A stretch of 30,675 bases of DNA from a virus: positions 1 to 30,675 of the IMG/VR virus record IMGVR_UViG_3300008266_000309. One strand, written 5' to 3'. Below, in pieces: positions 19,783-25,989 of the stretch (the first letter of the stretch is position 1; every line of letters starts with the position of its first letter). The translations under genes were made by a program, and so were the position numbers. The notes below the pieces were generated by a model. The model worked only from the letters and a program-made list of their open reading frames with translations, ran no database searches and was not told where the DNA came from.

Positions 19783-19814
19783 TTTGGCTTTTTAAAACAT
19801 ATTTAATATATTTA
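19783..19814 (+). promoter_or_regulatory. Bacteroidota-type promoter P3, leaderless
   Basis: TTTG at 19783-19786 (continuing GGCT), 20 nt, TATATTTA at 19807-19814. The predicted start at about 19818 is 1 nt before the ATG at 19819. It marks the end of the sugar cassette. Confidence 0.75.
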
Positions 19815-19818
19815 CATC

Positions 19819-20133
19819 ATGACAAAAACTGTAAAACAATATGCACCATTGAATATTGAATTAGTAATATATGAACAAGATCAAATTGATTCATTAAAAA
19901 ATTCAGTTGAATTTAAAACATTTATATTTGAAAATATTTTAATATCTATAAAAGAAGCTATTAAAAATAAGTTAAATGAAATCAAAATATTGAATGTGAT
20001 TAATTTTAATTATACATTAACAATAAATAAAACACAATTTAAAGATATACTTAATAATATTTTAAAGTTTTATGAAGAACAAGAAAAGTATCTTGAATGT
20101 GAAGAAATAACCAAATTAATTAAAAAAATATGA
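19819..20133 (+). CDS. Small phage protein of unknown function, paralogue of the gene at 21857
   Basis: 104 residues, function not recognised. The C-terminal half, from FENILISIKE to ILKFYEEQEKYLECEEI, follows the same order as the protein at 21857-22159 (VENILINLK to LKIFECHEDYEGCAKI): helix, three strands, then two helices. The two are diverged paralogues. The ATG lies practically at the predicted transcript start. It overlaps the following small gene by 4 nt. Confidence 0.75.
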   Translation: MTKTVKQYAPLNIELVIYEQDQIDSLKNSVEFKTFIFENILISIKEAIKNKLNEIKILNVINFNYTLTINKTQFKDILNNILKFYEEQEKYLECEEITKLIKKI

Positions 20134-20294
20134 AAAATTATAGTTTTGCTTATCACAATGATGAAACAAATGAAGCAATTGATACAAAACAATTTGATTC
20201 GTTATCATCAGCTATTAAATATTTTGCTCAACAAAAACAACTTTCAATTTCTCATTTTTTAACAATATATAAAGTTTTTGATAAAAATGAGTAA
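20130..20294 (+). CDS. Small unknown protein (54 aa)
   Basis: A 54-residue frame starting ATGA over the previous stop and overlapping the next gene by 8 nt, which is the packing seen throughout the window. It begins MKNYSFAYHNDETNEAIDTK and continues with FDSLSSAIKYFAQQKQLS, a helix pattern that reads like a real small protein. No family recognised. Confidence 0.6.
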   Translation: MKNYSFAYHNDETNEAIDTKQFDSLSSAIKYFAQQKQLSISHFLTIYKVFDKNE

Positions 20295-20727
20295 TAAACA
20301 AGAATTAAATAAAATATTTAGTGATATATTAGGTGTTAATATAGATCTTAATGAAGATAATACTGGTTATGATAAACAATTGTTTATTAAAATTATTGAA
20401 AATTGGACATCAGCATATGATTTATCAAATGAACTAGCTACAAAATATGGAATAGCATTTGATGGGATTGAAAATTTACTATTTGATTCATTAGAAAATA
20501 CAATGGTACTAATGCATGGTAAAAATAAAGCTGAAATAATCCATTGGTTTGTATATGAAGGTAAAGACGAAAATGGAAAACCATATACATTAACTGATAA
20601 TAAAACCGAAACTAAATATGTCTTAAACAACGCAGAAGAATTATTTGAATTTTTAAAAGAAATTGATGATATTGAAGATTTAAGTATTGAAGATGGGGAT
20701 GAATATGAAGACGATAATGAAGAATAA
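20287..20727 (+). CDS. Acidic unknown phage protein
   Basis: 146 residues, with a very acidic tail (IEDGDEYEDDNEE). The middle reads FDGIENLLFDSLENTMVLMHGKNKAEIIHWFVYEG, an alpha/beta segment seen in small T4-like phage proteins without known role. A TTG three codons upstream (20278) is in frame, but ATG 20287 is the better start. An acidic tail of this kind could mimic nucleic acid, which is only a thought. Confidence 0.75.
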   Translation: MSNKQELNKIFSDILGVNIDLNEDNTGYDKQLFIKIIENWTSAYDLSNELATKYGIAFDGIENLLFDSLENTMVLMHGKNKAEIIHWFVYEGKDENGKPYTLTDNKTETKYVLNNAEELFEFLKEIDDIEDLSIEDGDEYEDDNEE

Positions 20728-20739
20728 AAATTAATTAAA

Positions 20740-21063
20740 ATGAAATTATGTATTAAATGTGGAGTAGAAATACATCCAAAACGCTTAGAAATCCTCCCAA
20801 ATACTACAGCATGTGTGAATTGTTCAACTGCTGGTAGAAAAAGAGGAGTCAACGTTCAGTTAGGTGAAGGAGATCATACATATGATGAAATTATCATAAT
20901 GGAAGAACACCAATACAAAAAATATATTGAACTAGAACAATCACATCGTAAAACAATAGCAGGTCAAGTAGCTCTTCATGAGTTTGAAACAGGATTATCT
21001 GAATCAGATATGGTTGAACCTGAATTTGATGTAGAAGAATCAAACAACAATGACCAAACCTAA
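20740..21063 (+). CDS. DksA/TraR-type C4 zinc-finger protein
   Basis: 107 residues. The zinc site is CIKCGVEIHPKRLEILPNTTACVNC reduced to its ligands C4, C7, C25 and C28, with the I-P-N-T-T-x-C-V-x-C spacing of DksA/TraR fingers. The coiled-coil arm that normally precedes the finger is absent; instead a 75-residue acidic, helical extension follows. It could touch host RNA polymerase as phage DksA-like proteins may do, or merely bind DNA. It overlaps the next gene by 14 nt. Confidence 0.8.
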   Translation: MKLCIKCGVEIHPKRLEILPNTTACVNCSTAGRKRGVNVQLGEGDHTYDEIIIMEEHQYKKYIELEQSHRKTIAGQVALHEFETGLSESDMVEPEFDVEESNNNDQT

Positions 21064-21682
21064 ACCTATTAGTAAAGAAGATGTCCTTAGAGCAATGAGG
21101 ATAACTAAATCTAATCGAGCTGCTGCTCGATATTTAGGAGTCTCATACATACATTATAAAGGATATGCTAAACTATATAAAAGTGAAAATGGTAAAACAC
21201 TATTTGAAGAACATAAAAATCAAAGTGGTAAAGGAATTCCTAAATTCTTAAATAATTCTAAAAAAGAACCAGCTTTAAGAGATATAATTGAAGGTAGAAT
21301 TGATATAAATCATTTTAAACCTGAAAAAATAAAAAATAGATTAATTAAAGAAGGTTTTTTAAAAGAAGAATGTTATATATGTGGATTTCATGAGCGTCGT
21401 GTTAATGATTATAAAATGCCGCTTTTATTAGATTTTATAGATAAGAATAAAAAGAACTATAAAAATAATAATCCTCGCTTATTATGTTATAATTGTTATT
21501 ACATAAATGTAGGAGACATATTCACTAGTAAACAAATTGAGGGTCTAGAAGACCATGTTGTTAAATATAATAGTGAAGTTGAATGGGAATTAGATGAGTA
21601 TACATCTCAACGTTTAAAAGAATTGGGATTAGATATTCCAACTGATTTAGACGATGGAAGTGAATTTATCAGTAAATGGTAA
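21050..21682 (+). CDS. HTH plus degenerate HNH-like zinc protein
   Basis: 210 residues. N-terminal helix-turn-helix: ISKEDVLRAMRITKSNRAAARYLGVSYIHYKGYAK (7-41), a Fis/resolvase-like layout. Middle: CYICGFHERR (C108, C111) and LLCYNCYYI (C146, C149), the two zinc knuckles of HNH proteins. Between them DYKMPLLLDFIDKNKKNYKNNNPR replaces the usual His-His-x-x-Gly-x-x-x-N. The first catalytic His position reads Asp and the final NCH reads NCY. By inference it is a DNA-binding protein that has lost cleavage activity, possibly a phage regulator. Confidence 0.75.
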   Translation: MTKPKPISKEDVLRAMRITKSNRAAARYLGVSYIHYKGYAKLYKSENGKTLFEEHKNQSGKGIPKFLNNSKKEPALRDIIEGRIDINHFKPEKIKNRLIKEGFLKEECYICGFHERRVNDYKMPLLLDFIDKNKKNYKNNNPRLLCYNCYYINVGDIFTSKQIEGLEDHVVKYNSEVEWELDEYTSQRLKELGLDIPTDLDDGSEFISKW

Positions 21683-21694
21683 TATTTATGTTAG

Positions 21695-21853
21695 ATGAAA
21701 AAAAGTAAAAAACATATTGAAGTAGTTGCTGATTTTGAAACAGCTAAACGTAAACATTTAGAAAAGTTAGCCACTAAAATCCTTAAAAAGGATGATATGA
21801 ATCAAAAATTAAAAGAAAAACAAATAAATACTAATTTTTTAAATTTATTTTAA
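21695..21853 (+). CDS. Small basic unknown protein (52 aa)
   Basis: 52 residues, lysine-rich and helical (MKKSKKHIEVVADFETAKRK at the start, ending INTNFLNLF). It sits 12 nt after the HNH-like gene and 3 nt before the next gene, filling what would otherwise be a gap in a tightly packed region. No family recognised. Confidence 0.6.
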   Translation: MKKSKKHIEVVADFETAKRKHLEKLATKILKKDDMNQKLKEKQINTNFLNLF

Positions 21854-21856
21854 AAT

Positions 21857-22159
21857 ATGAAACCAATAGAAGTTACAGTTAAAAATGGTAAAGAACTAAT
21901 ATCCCTTATGGAAAAAGGAGATTATAAAATATCTGAATCATTAGTTGAAAATATTTTAATAAATTTAAAAACAAATAAAAAAAGAATTCATGTTATAAGT
22001 GTGTTTTGTGAAGAAGATAATGAAATTTATGATTTAACACTTGAAAGAAATAATTTTTTAGATACACTTGAAAAAAATCTAAAAATATTTGAATGTCATG
22101 AAGACTATGAAGGTTGTGCGAAAATTTTAGAAGCAATTTCACAACTTAAATCTTCATAA
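21857..22159 (+). CDS. Small phage protein of unknown function, paralogue of the gene at 19819
   Basis: 100 residues. The order is strand IEVTVKNGKELISLM, helix VENILINLK, strands IHVISVFCEE and IYDLTLERNN, then helices FLDTLEKNLKIFECHEDYEG and CAKILEAISQL. The last two thirds parallel the protein at 19819. Neither function nor partner is visible. Confidence 0.75.
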   Translation: MKPIEVTVKNGKELISLMEKGDYKISESLVENILINLKTNKKRIHVISVFCEEDNEIYDLTLERNNFLDTLEKNLKIFECHEDYEGCAKILEAISQLKSS

Positions 22160-22162
22160 ATA

Positions 22163-22306
22163 ATGGCTAAAGCAAAAACAAACACAAATGTTAAAACACA
22201 TCAGGTAAAATCAAAACCAAAAAGACCAGGAATTCACGCTAAAAGTAAAACAAGTGGTCTTAAATCATCAAAAAATTATGTTAAATTGAATAGAGGGCAG
22301 GGTTAA
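22163..22306 (+). CDS. Small highly basic protein (47 aa)
   Basis: 47 residues with 15 Lys/Arg, ending KLNRGQG. The stretch RPGIHAKSKTSGLKSSKNYV resembles a tiny basic protein that recurs in phage genomes with a conserved RGQG end. The stop codon lies in the loop of the terminator hairpin at 22292-22316. A nucleic-acid-binding role is likely from composition only. Confidence 0.65.
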   Translation: MAKAKTNTNVKTHQVKSKPKRPGIHAKSKTSGLKSSKNYVKLNRGQG

Positions 22307-22320
22307 CTTGCCCTCTGTTT
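22292..22320 (+). terminator. Terminator-like hairpin overlapping the gene end and next promoter
   Basis: AGAGGGCA (22292-22299) pairs perfectly with TGCCCTCT (22309-22316) over a 9-nt loop holding the TAA stop at 22304-22306. It is followed by GTTT, which is also the start of the promoter -33 box. The short U tract makes termination less certain. Confidence 0.65.
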
Positions 22321-22349
22321 GGCTCCTCACATCTATTATGTTATATTTA
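22318..22349 (+). promoter_or_regulatory. Bacteroidota-type promoter P4
   Basis: TTTG at 22318-22321 (continuing GGCT), 20 nt, TATATTTA at 22342-22349. Predicted start about 22353, leader of 15-21 nt to the AT-hook gene. Confidence 0.8.
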
Positions 22350-22373
22350 ATATGTAATAAAAAATAAATGATT

Positions 22374-22682
22374 ATGGCAAAAAGAGGTAGACCAAGTAAA
22401 ATTAAAACAGAAGCAATTGATGCTGAAGTATCTACATTACCATTAATTAAATTTGAAAGAACATTTAATAATGAAGATGGTTCTGTAGATGTTTGGAAAT
22501 TTGATATGAATAAAAATCCAAATGGCCCCTATGAAACCACTACTTCATATCCTAAAGGTACTAAAGCATTTGAACAAATGCAAGAATCATTACCTAAAAC
22601 AAAACGTAGATATCTAAACCCAGCTACAGGTAAAGAAGTAGGATGGTTAAGATATAAACAATTAGGTTTAGATAAAAAGTAA
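22374..22682 (+). CDS. AT-hook-like small protein
   Basis: 102 residues beginning MAKRGRPSK, with the AT-hook core RGRP at the very N-terminus that binds the minor groove of AT-rich DNA. The rest (FNNEDGSVDVWKFD, RYLNPATGKEVGWLRYKQLG) is a short mixed domain not recognised. An in-frame ATG at 22368 would add MI; the second ATG is chosen because it puts the hook at the start. It has its own promoter (P4). Confidence 0.75.
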   Translation: MAKRGRPSKIKTEAIDAEVSTLPLIKFERTFNNEDGSVDVWKFDMNKNPNGPYETTTSYPKGTKAFEQMQESLPKTKRRYLNPATGKEVGWLRYKQLGLDKK

Positions 22683-22719
22683 AACTGTTTTAAAAAACAT
22701 ATATTTGTAATAAAATAGT

Positions 22720-23436
22720 ATGACTCTTATTTATTGTTTAATAAAAAATAATACACCATTTTATATAGGTAAAACTCGAAATCCTCAAAATAGATTTAAC
22801 TCACATAAAAGACAGTTTAAATGTGAGATATTAATATTAGATGAGGTAGATGATGAGTTGTGGAAATTTTGGGAAAAACATTATATTAGTTTATTTAAAT
22901 CATGGGGGTTTAAATTAGAAAATAAAAATAATGGTGGTGGTGGACCAACAACTATTATATTTTCTGAGGAAAGAAATAAAAAAATAAGTCGAGCAACAAT
23001 GGGTATATCACGCCCAAACTCAATAAATGGTGGATTTAAACCTGGTCATAAAATTAATTTAAATAGAGTACAATCTGAGGAAACAATATCTTTAATAAAA
23101 TCAAAAGCGATAAATAGAGTACAATCTGAAGAAACAAAACTTAAAAGAAGTAATAGTTTAAAAAGTTATCAACGAACAGAAGAGCATAATCTTAATTTAA
23201 GAAAACCTAAAAGTTTTGTTCCAAAAGGTCCTGAACATGGTTCATATAATATACCTAAATCAAAAGTTTTTATTGATAAAATAAGTAAACCCATTCTTCA
23301 ATATGATTTAGAAGATAATTTCATCAAAGAATGGTCCAGTATTACTGAAGCAAAAAAATATCATAAAGGAGATATACAAGCATGTTGTCAGAATAGACAA
23401 AAAACATCAGGAGGTTATATTTGGAAATATAAATAG
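22720..23436 (+). CDS. GIY-YIG homing endonuclease with NUMOD repeats
   Basis: 238 residues. GIY-YIG domain at 1-75: LIYCLIKNNTPFYIGKT (Y5, Y15, G17), R25 in NRFNSHKR, catalytic E52 in WEKHYI, and N70 before GGGG. Then NUMOD3-like DNA-binding repeats (SEERNKKISRATMGISRPNS; a duplicated NRVQSEET unit at 115-138). C-terminal NUMOD1-like domain (190-238), ILQYDLEDNFIKEWSSITEA to GGYIWKYK. Like T4 Seg enzymes it is free-standing, and no interrupted gene is visible around it. Upstream TATATTTG at 22700 lacks a TTTG partner at 20 nt. Confidence 0.93.
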   Translation: MTLIYCLIKNNTPFYIGKTRNPQNRFNSHKRQFKCEILILDEVDDELWKFWEKHYISLFKSWGFKLENKNNGGGGPTTIIFSEERNKKISRATMGISRPNSINGGFKPGHKINLNRVQSEETISLIKSKAINRVQSEETKLKRSNSLKSYQRTEEHNLNLRKPKSFVPKGPEHGSYNIPKSKVFIDKISKPILQYDLEDNFIKEWSSITEAKKYHKGDIQACCQNRQKTSGGYIWKYK

Positions 23437-23445
23437 TATCTTAAG

Positions 23446-23477
23446 TTTGGCTCTCCAAATCTATTTACTTATATTAT
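23446..23477 (+). promoter_or_regulatory. Bacteroidota-type promoter P5
   Basis: TTTG at 23446-23449 (continuing GGCT), 20 nt, TATATTAT at 23470-23477. Predicted start about 23481, leader of about 22 nt to ATG 23503. Confidence 0.75.
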
Positions 23478-23502
23478 ATATGTAAATAAAAACAAATAAG
23501 TT

Positions 23503-23715
23503 ATGAGTAAATTAAACAGAACTGCTAAGTTGAGTTTTTTCACTAGCAGAAAAAGAAGTGGAGATGTAACCCGTTTATCAGAAGTTACTGGTTATTCAAC
23601 ATCACACATTACCAATGTAATGTCAGGTGTACGTAGTGTACCACAAGCGTTAGCAAATGAGATGTATAACATCAGCCGCAGACGTATTAAGAACAGCGAG
23701 CGTTTAATCGCTTAG
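23503..23715 (+). CDS. Small XRE-like helix-turn-helix protein
   Basis: 70 residues, basic. Segment DVTRLSEVTGYSTSHITNVMSGVRSVPQAL (21-50) has the helix-turn-helix layout of XRE/Cro proteins, with the recognition helix near TSHITNVMSG. N- and C-termini are rich in Arg and Lys. It is a single-gene unit, flanked by promoter P5 and a strong terminator, as expected of a regulator expressed on its own. Confidence 0.82.
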   Translation: MSKLNRTAKLSFFTSRKRSGDVTRLSEVTGYSTSHITNVMSGVRSVPQALANEMYNISRRRIKNSERLIA

Positions 23716-23720
23716 TTACA

Positions 23721-23757
23721 GGGCAACCGAGTTGAAATATACTCGGGCCCTTTTTTT
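23721..23757 (+). terminator. Strong intrinsic terminator
   Basis: GGGC/GCCC plus CCGAGT/ACTCGG (23721-23732 with 23741-23750, AA bulge), 8-nt loop, then seven Ts. The T run is also the start of the TTTG box of the next promoter, so the elements share bases. Confidence 0.9.
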
Positions 23758-23786
23758 GGCTTTCAGGATTTAAAATATTATATTAA
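23755..23786 (+). promoter_or_regulatory. Bacteroidota-type promoter P6
   Basis: TTTG at 23755-23758 (continuing GGCT), 20 nt, TATATTAA at 23779-23786. Predicted start about 23790, leader of about 7 nt to ATG 23797. Confidence 0.72.
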
Positions 23787-23796
23787 AATAAAGGTT

Positions 23797-24033
23797 ATGA
23801 AAAAAAGATTATCAATTACAAAGTTATATGAAAATGCTAAACAACTAATTGGGCAAGGTAAAATTAAAGAAGCGGATGAACAATTAGATTGGTGTTTAGT
23901 AGTTTTATCTAAAAATGCTTTAAGTGGTTTAAAAGATACTGATTTACTTGAAGGTACTAAAATGGGAGTTTGGTATGAGAGAGTTTGGACAAGTATAGAA
24001 CACGCAGGATTATTACCCGAATTACATGATTAA
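23797..24033 (+). CDS. Small unknown phage protein
   Basis: 78 residues, all helical in appearance (LSITKLYENAKQLIGQGKIKEADEQLDWCL), like one and a half TPR-type hairpins. The C-terminus is GTKMGVWYERVWTSIEHAGLLPELHD. No family recognised. Overlaps the next gene by 8 nt. Confidence 0.75.
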   Translation: MKKRLSITKLYENAKQLIGQGKIKEADEQLDWCLVVLSKNALSGLKDTDLLEGTKMGVWYERVWTSIEHAGLLPELHD

Positions 24034-24235
24034 AAAGAAACGTAAACATAGAAAATTAGTCAAACCAAAAGAATACATTGTGATGACTGATGATGCTAGA
24101 GTATTTAGTGGATTAGAAGGAGGTTATCCTGTATTCTCAGATAATATAGATGAAGCTAAACCATTCACTGAAATTAATCAATCTGATAAATTACATTTGA
24201 TTCATCCCTATAAATTAGAAATAATATGGATTTAG
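24026..24235 (+). CDS. Small unknown phage protein
   Basis: 69 residues. Basic start MIKKKRKHRKLVKPKEY, then a beta-rich part YIVMTDDARVFSGLEGGYPVFSDNIDEAKPF, of the kind that forms a small sheet. No function recognised. It overlaps both neighbours (8 and 10 nt). Confidence 0.72.
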   Translation: MIKKKRKHRKLVKPKEYIVMTDDARVFSGLEGGYPVFSDNIDEAKPFTEINQSDKLHLIHPYKLEIIWI

Positions 24236-24612
24236 AACAAAAAATAAGATACTTTGGAAATAGTATTAAAAACTTAATTAAATGGTTTCCTATTATTTGG
24301 AATGATAGAGACTGGGACCATGGTTATGTTGAAGATATGTTGTTATTTAAGTTAAATAACATGTATAAACGATTTTCTAACCCAGATTTAACTTGTGTTA
24401 ATTGGGAAGTAGAACACGTTAAACCTGCACTTAAAGCATTAGGTTTATGTGTTAAAATACTTGAACGTAGGAGAAACAATTGGTACACAGAATATTGGTC
24501 AAATAGAGGTCAAACTCATGAAGAATTATATTTATCAGATCAATTAGAACAAAGAGATTGGAGAATATTTTGTCAATTATTAGATAAATATTTTGCTTAT
24601 TGGTGGGACTAG
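24226..24612 (+). CDS. Unknown phage protein with WND-DWD pattern
   Basis: 128 residues, rich in Trp (11). Pattern IIWNDRDWDHGYVEDMLLFKLNNMYKRF, then EVEHVKPALKALGLCVKILERRRNNWYTEYW, is one I associate with a small protein widespread in tailed phages without a known role. Highly helical. Ends YWWD. It is the last gene before promoter P7, whose -33 box begins 1 nt after its stop codon. Confidence 0.78.
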   Translation: MDLEQKIRYFGNSIKNLIKWFPIIWNDRDWDHGYVEDMLLFKLNNMYKRFSNPDLTCVNWEVEHVKPALKALGLCVKILERRRNNWYTEYWSNRGQTHEELYLSDQLEQRDWRIFCQLLDKYFAYWWD

Positions 24613-24644
24613 TTTGGCCTCTCAAGATCAAGATGTTATATTTA
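24613..24644 (+). promoter_or_regulatory. Bacteroidota-type promoter P7
   Basis: TTTG at 24613-24616, 20 nt, TATATTTA at 24637-24644. Predicted start about 24648, leader of about 27 nt to ATG 24675. It probably drives the membrane module. Confidence 0.8.
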
Positions 24645-24674
24645 ATATGTAATAAAAAATAAAAAATAAAAGTT

Positions 24675-25118
24675 ATGTCAGTAAGAAAATTCCAAATCGG
24701 AGAAAAGGTAATTGTAAATGATAAAATGCCTTCGTATTTAAATCAGTATGGTCTAAGACCAGGTGATGAAGTCACTATCCTTAATAAAGGATATGAAAGT
24801 AACTATATGATTGGGTTTAAACATTTTGGTCAGTCAAAACAAGCTGAAGTAAGAAGTAGTGCTTTAAATAAACTTGTTATTAAATCTAAACGTGAACAAT
24901 TCTTAGAACAAATTGAAAAAGCTAAAGAAAAGATTCAAGCTACTAATATGTTTATTTCTGAGACTGAATCTAAAATTAAATTTATAGATGAAACTGGTGT
25001 AGAAGATTTTGATGAGAATGAGTTTAAAGCATATCATACTTTATTAATTATTGATAAGTCAAACATGAGTATTATTGAAAAAGCTAAAGCAATTGCAAAA
25101 TTAATTTCAAATAAATAA
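24675..25118 (+). CDS. Unknown protein with SH3-like start and coiled coil
   Basis: 147 residues. N-terminal KFQIGEKVIVNDKMPSYL to YGLRPGDEVTILNKG looks like a small SH3-type barrel. It is followed by a long charged helix FLEQIEKAKEKIQATNMFIS and a helical end. No known function. First gene after P7, 4 nt before the membrane gene, so likely co-expressed with it. Confidence 0.75.
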   Translation: MSVRKFQIGEKVIVNDKMPSYLNQYGLRPGDEVTILNKGYESNYMIGFKHFGQSKQAEVRSSALNKLVIKSKREQFLEQIEKAKEKIQATNMFISETESKIKFIDETGVEDFDENEFKAYHTLLIIDKSNMSIIEKAKAIAKLISNK

Positions 25119-25122
25119 GAAT

Positions 25123-25602
25123 ATGAATTGGTATAAATTATTTTATTGGCTCACAGTAGCTGATAACGCGAAAACAATGTTTGTAGTATTTACAGCGTTG
25201 TTTACTTTAATTGCAGTAGTAGCAACTATTGCTTATTTTATAAACAATGATGAAGGACAACGAATGTCCCGAAAATGGATGTGGTGGAGTTACCCATTTA
25301 TGATTTTATTTTGGTCACTATTTGTTTTTACACCAAATAAAAAAGACGCTTTATTAATTGTAGCTGGTGGTGGTACAATGGAGTTTTTAACCACAGATTC
25401 AACTGCAAAACAAATCCCACATGAATTAAGTAACTTTGTTGTCACTGAATTGAAGAATATGGGTGAAGAAGCTAAAGTTGAATTTAATGTACAATCTCAG
25501 AAAGATAAAATACTTGATGAGGCTAAAAATATGACTTCTCAACAACTATTAGAAAGAATGAGAACTGATAGTAATTTTTCAAAGATAATTTTAAATAAAT
25601 AA
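25123..25602 (+). CDS. Membrane protein with two transmembrane segments
   Basis: 159 residues. Transmembrane helices at about 17-39 (MFVVFTALFTLIAVVATIAY) and 53-69 (WWSYPFMILFWSLFVF), then a soluble part of about 90 residues with an AGGGTMEFLTTDST patch and charged helices. Part of a four-gene membrane module ending in the SPFH protein. It could be a partner or anchor for it; function unknown. Confidence 0.78.
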   Translation: MNWYKLFYWLTVADNAKTMFVVFTALFTLIAVVATIAYFINNDEGQRMSRKWMWWSYPFMILFWSLFVFTPNKKDALLIVAGGGTMEFLTTDSTAKQIPHELSNFVVTELKNMGEEAKVEFNVQSQKDKILDEAKNMTSQQLLERMRTDSNFSKIILNK

Positions 25603-25603
25603 T

Positions 25604-25765
25604 ATGAGTCTAACATTAATTATAGGGTGGCTATTCTTATTAGCTTCGTGGTTTCCAAAACCATTCATTAAAGATGACCAAAAGCGTAAGGTTATTAATT
25701 TATATTTAAACATAATTTCGTTAATAATTTTTATAGTTGGTCTTATTATACATTTAATTAAATAA
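25604..25765 (+). CDS. Small two-helix membrane protein (53 aa)
   Basis: 53 residues, starting MSLTLIIGWLFLLASWF and ending in IISLIIFIVGLIIHL, so two membrane helices with a short charged loop (KPFIKDDQKRK) between. It lies 1 nt after the previous membrane gene and 3 nt before the next, which supports it as real. Confidence 0.7.
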   Translation: MSLTLIIGWLFLLASWFPKPFIKDDQKRKVINLYLNIISLIIFIVGLIIHLIK

Positions 25766-25768
25766 AAT

Positions 25769-25987
25769 ATGAAATTTATAGCGTTAATAATAGCACTTGC
25801 CGTGGTACTATTAGTGATAGTAAGTTACGACTTACTAATGAAAGCGGCTAAAAAGAAAAATCAACAAGACATTGATAAGTTTATTGCCACCACAGAACAA
25901 ATCCGAAAAGATATGGAGGCAATTCAAAATCTAAAATCAAAAATGGAGAAAAAACAATCTAAAAAATCAAAAACAAAATCAAAATAA
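25769..25987 (+). CDS. Small membrane-anchored coiled-coil protein
   Basis: 72 residues: N-terminal membrane helix FIALIIALAVVLLVIVSY (3-20), then a charged helix (QQDIDKFIATTEQIRKDMEA) and a lysine-rich tail (KKQSKKSKTKSK). Single-pass, most likely with the tail in the cytoplasm. Two nt before the SPFH gene. Confidence 0.75.
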   Translation: MKFIALIIALAVVLLVIVSYDLLMKAAKKKNQQDIDKFIATTEQIRKDMEAIQNLKSKMEKKQSKKSKTKSK

Positions 25988-25989
25988 AA

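Noticed and set aside
19653-19859. 68-codon frame across the end of the last GT2 gene
   Set aside because: It runs through promoter P3 and the start of the next gene; a shadow frame.
20367-20852. 161-codon antisense frame
   Set aside because: Covers two co-directional genes with sound starts and a serine-rich low-complexity translation; no promoter on the minus strand.
22700-22707. TATATTTG before the GIY-YIG gene as a promoter
   Set aside because: No TTTG 20 nt upstream (AAAG there); kept only as a weak possibility.
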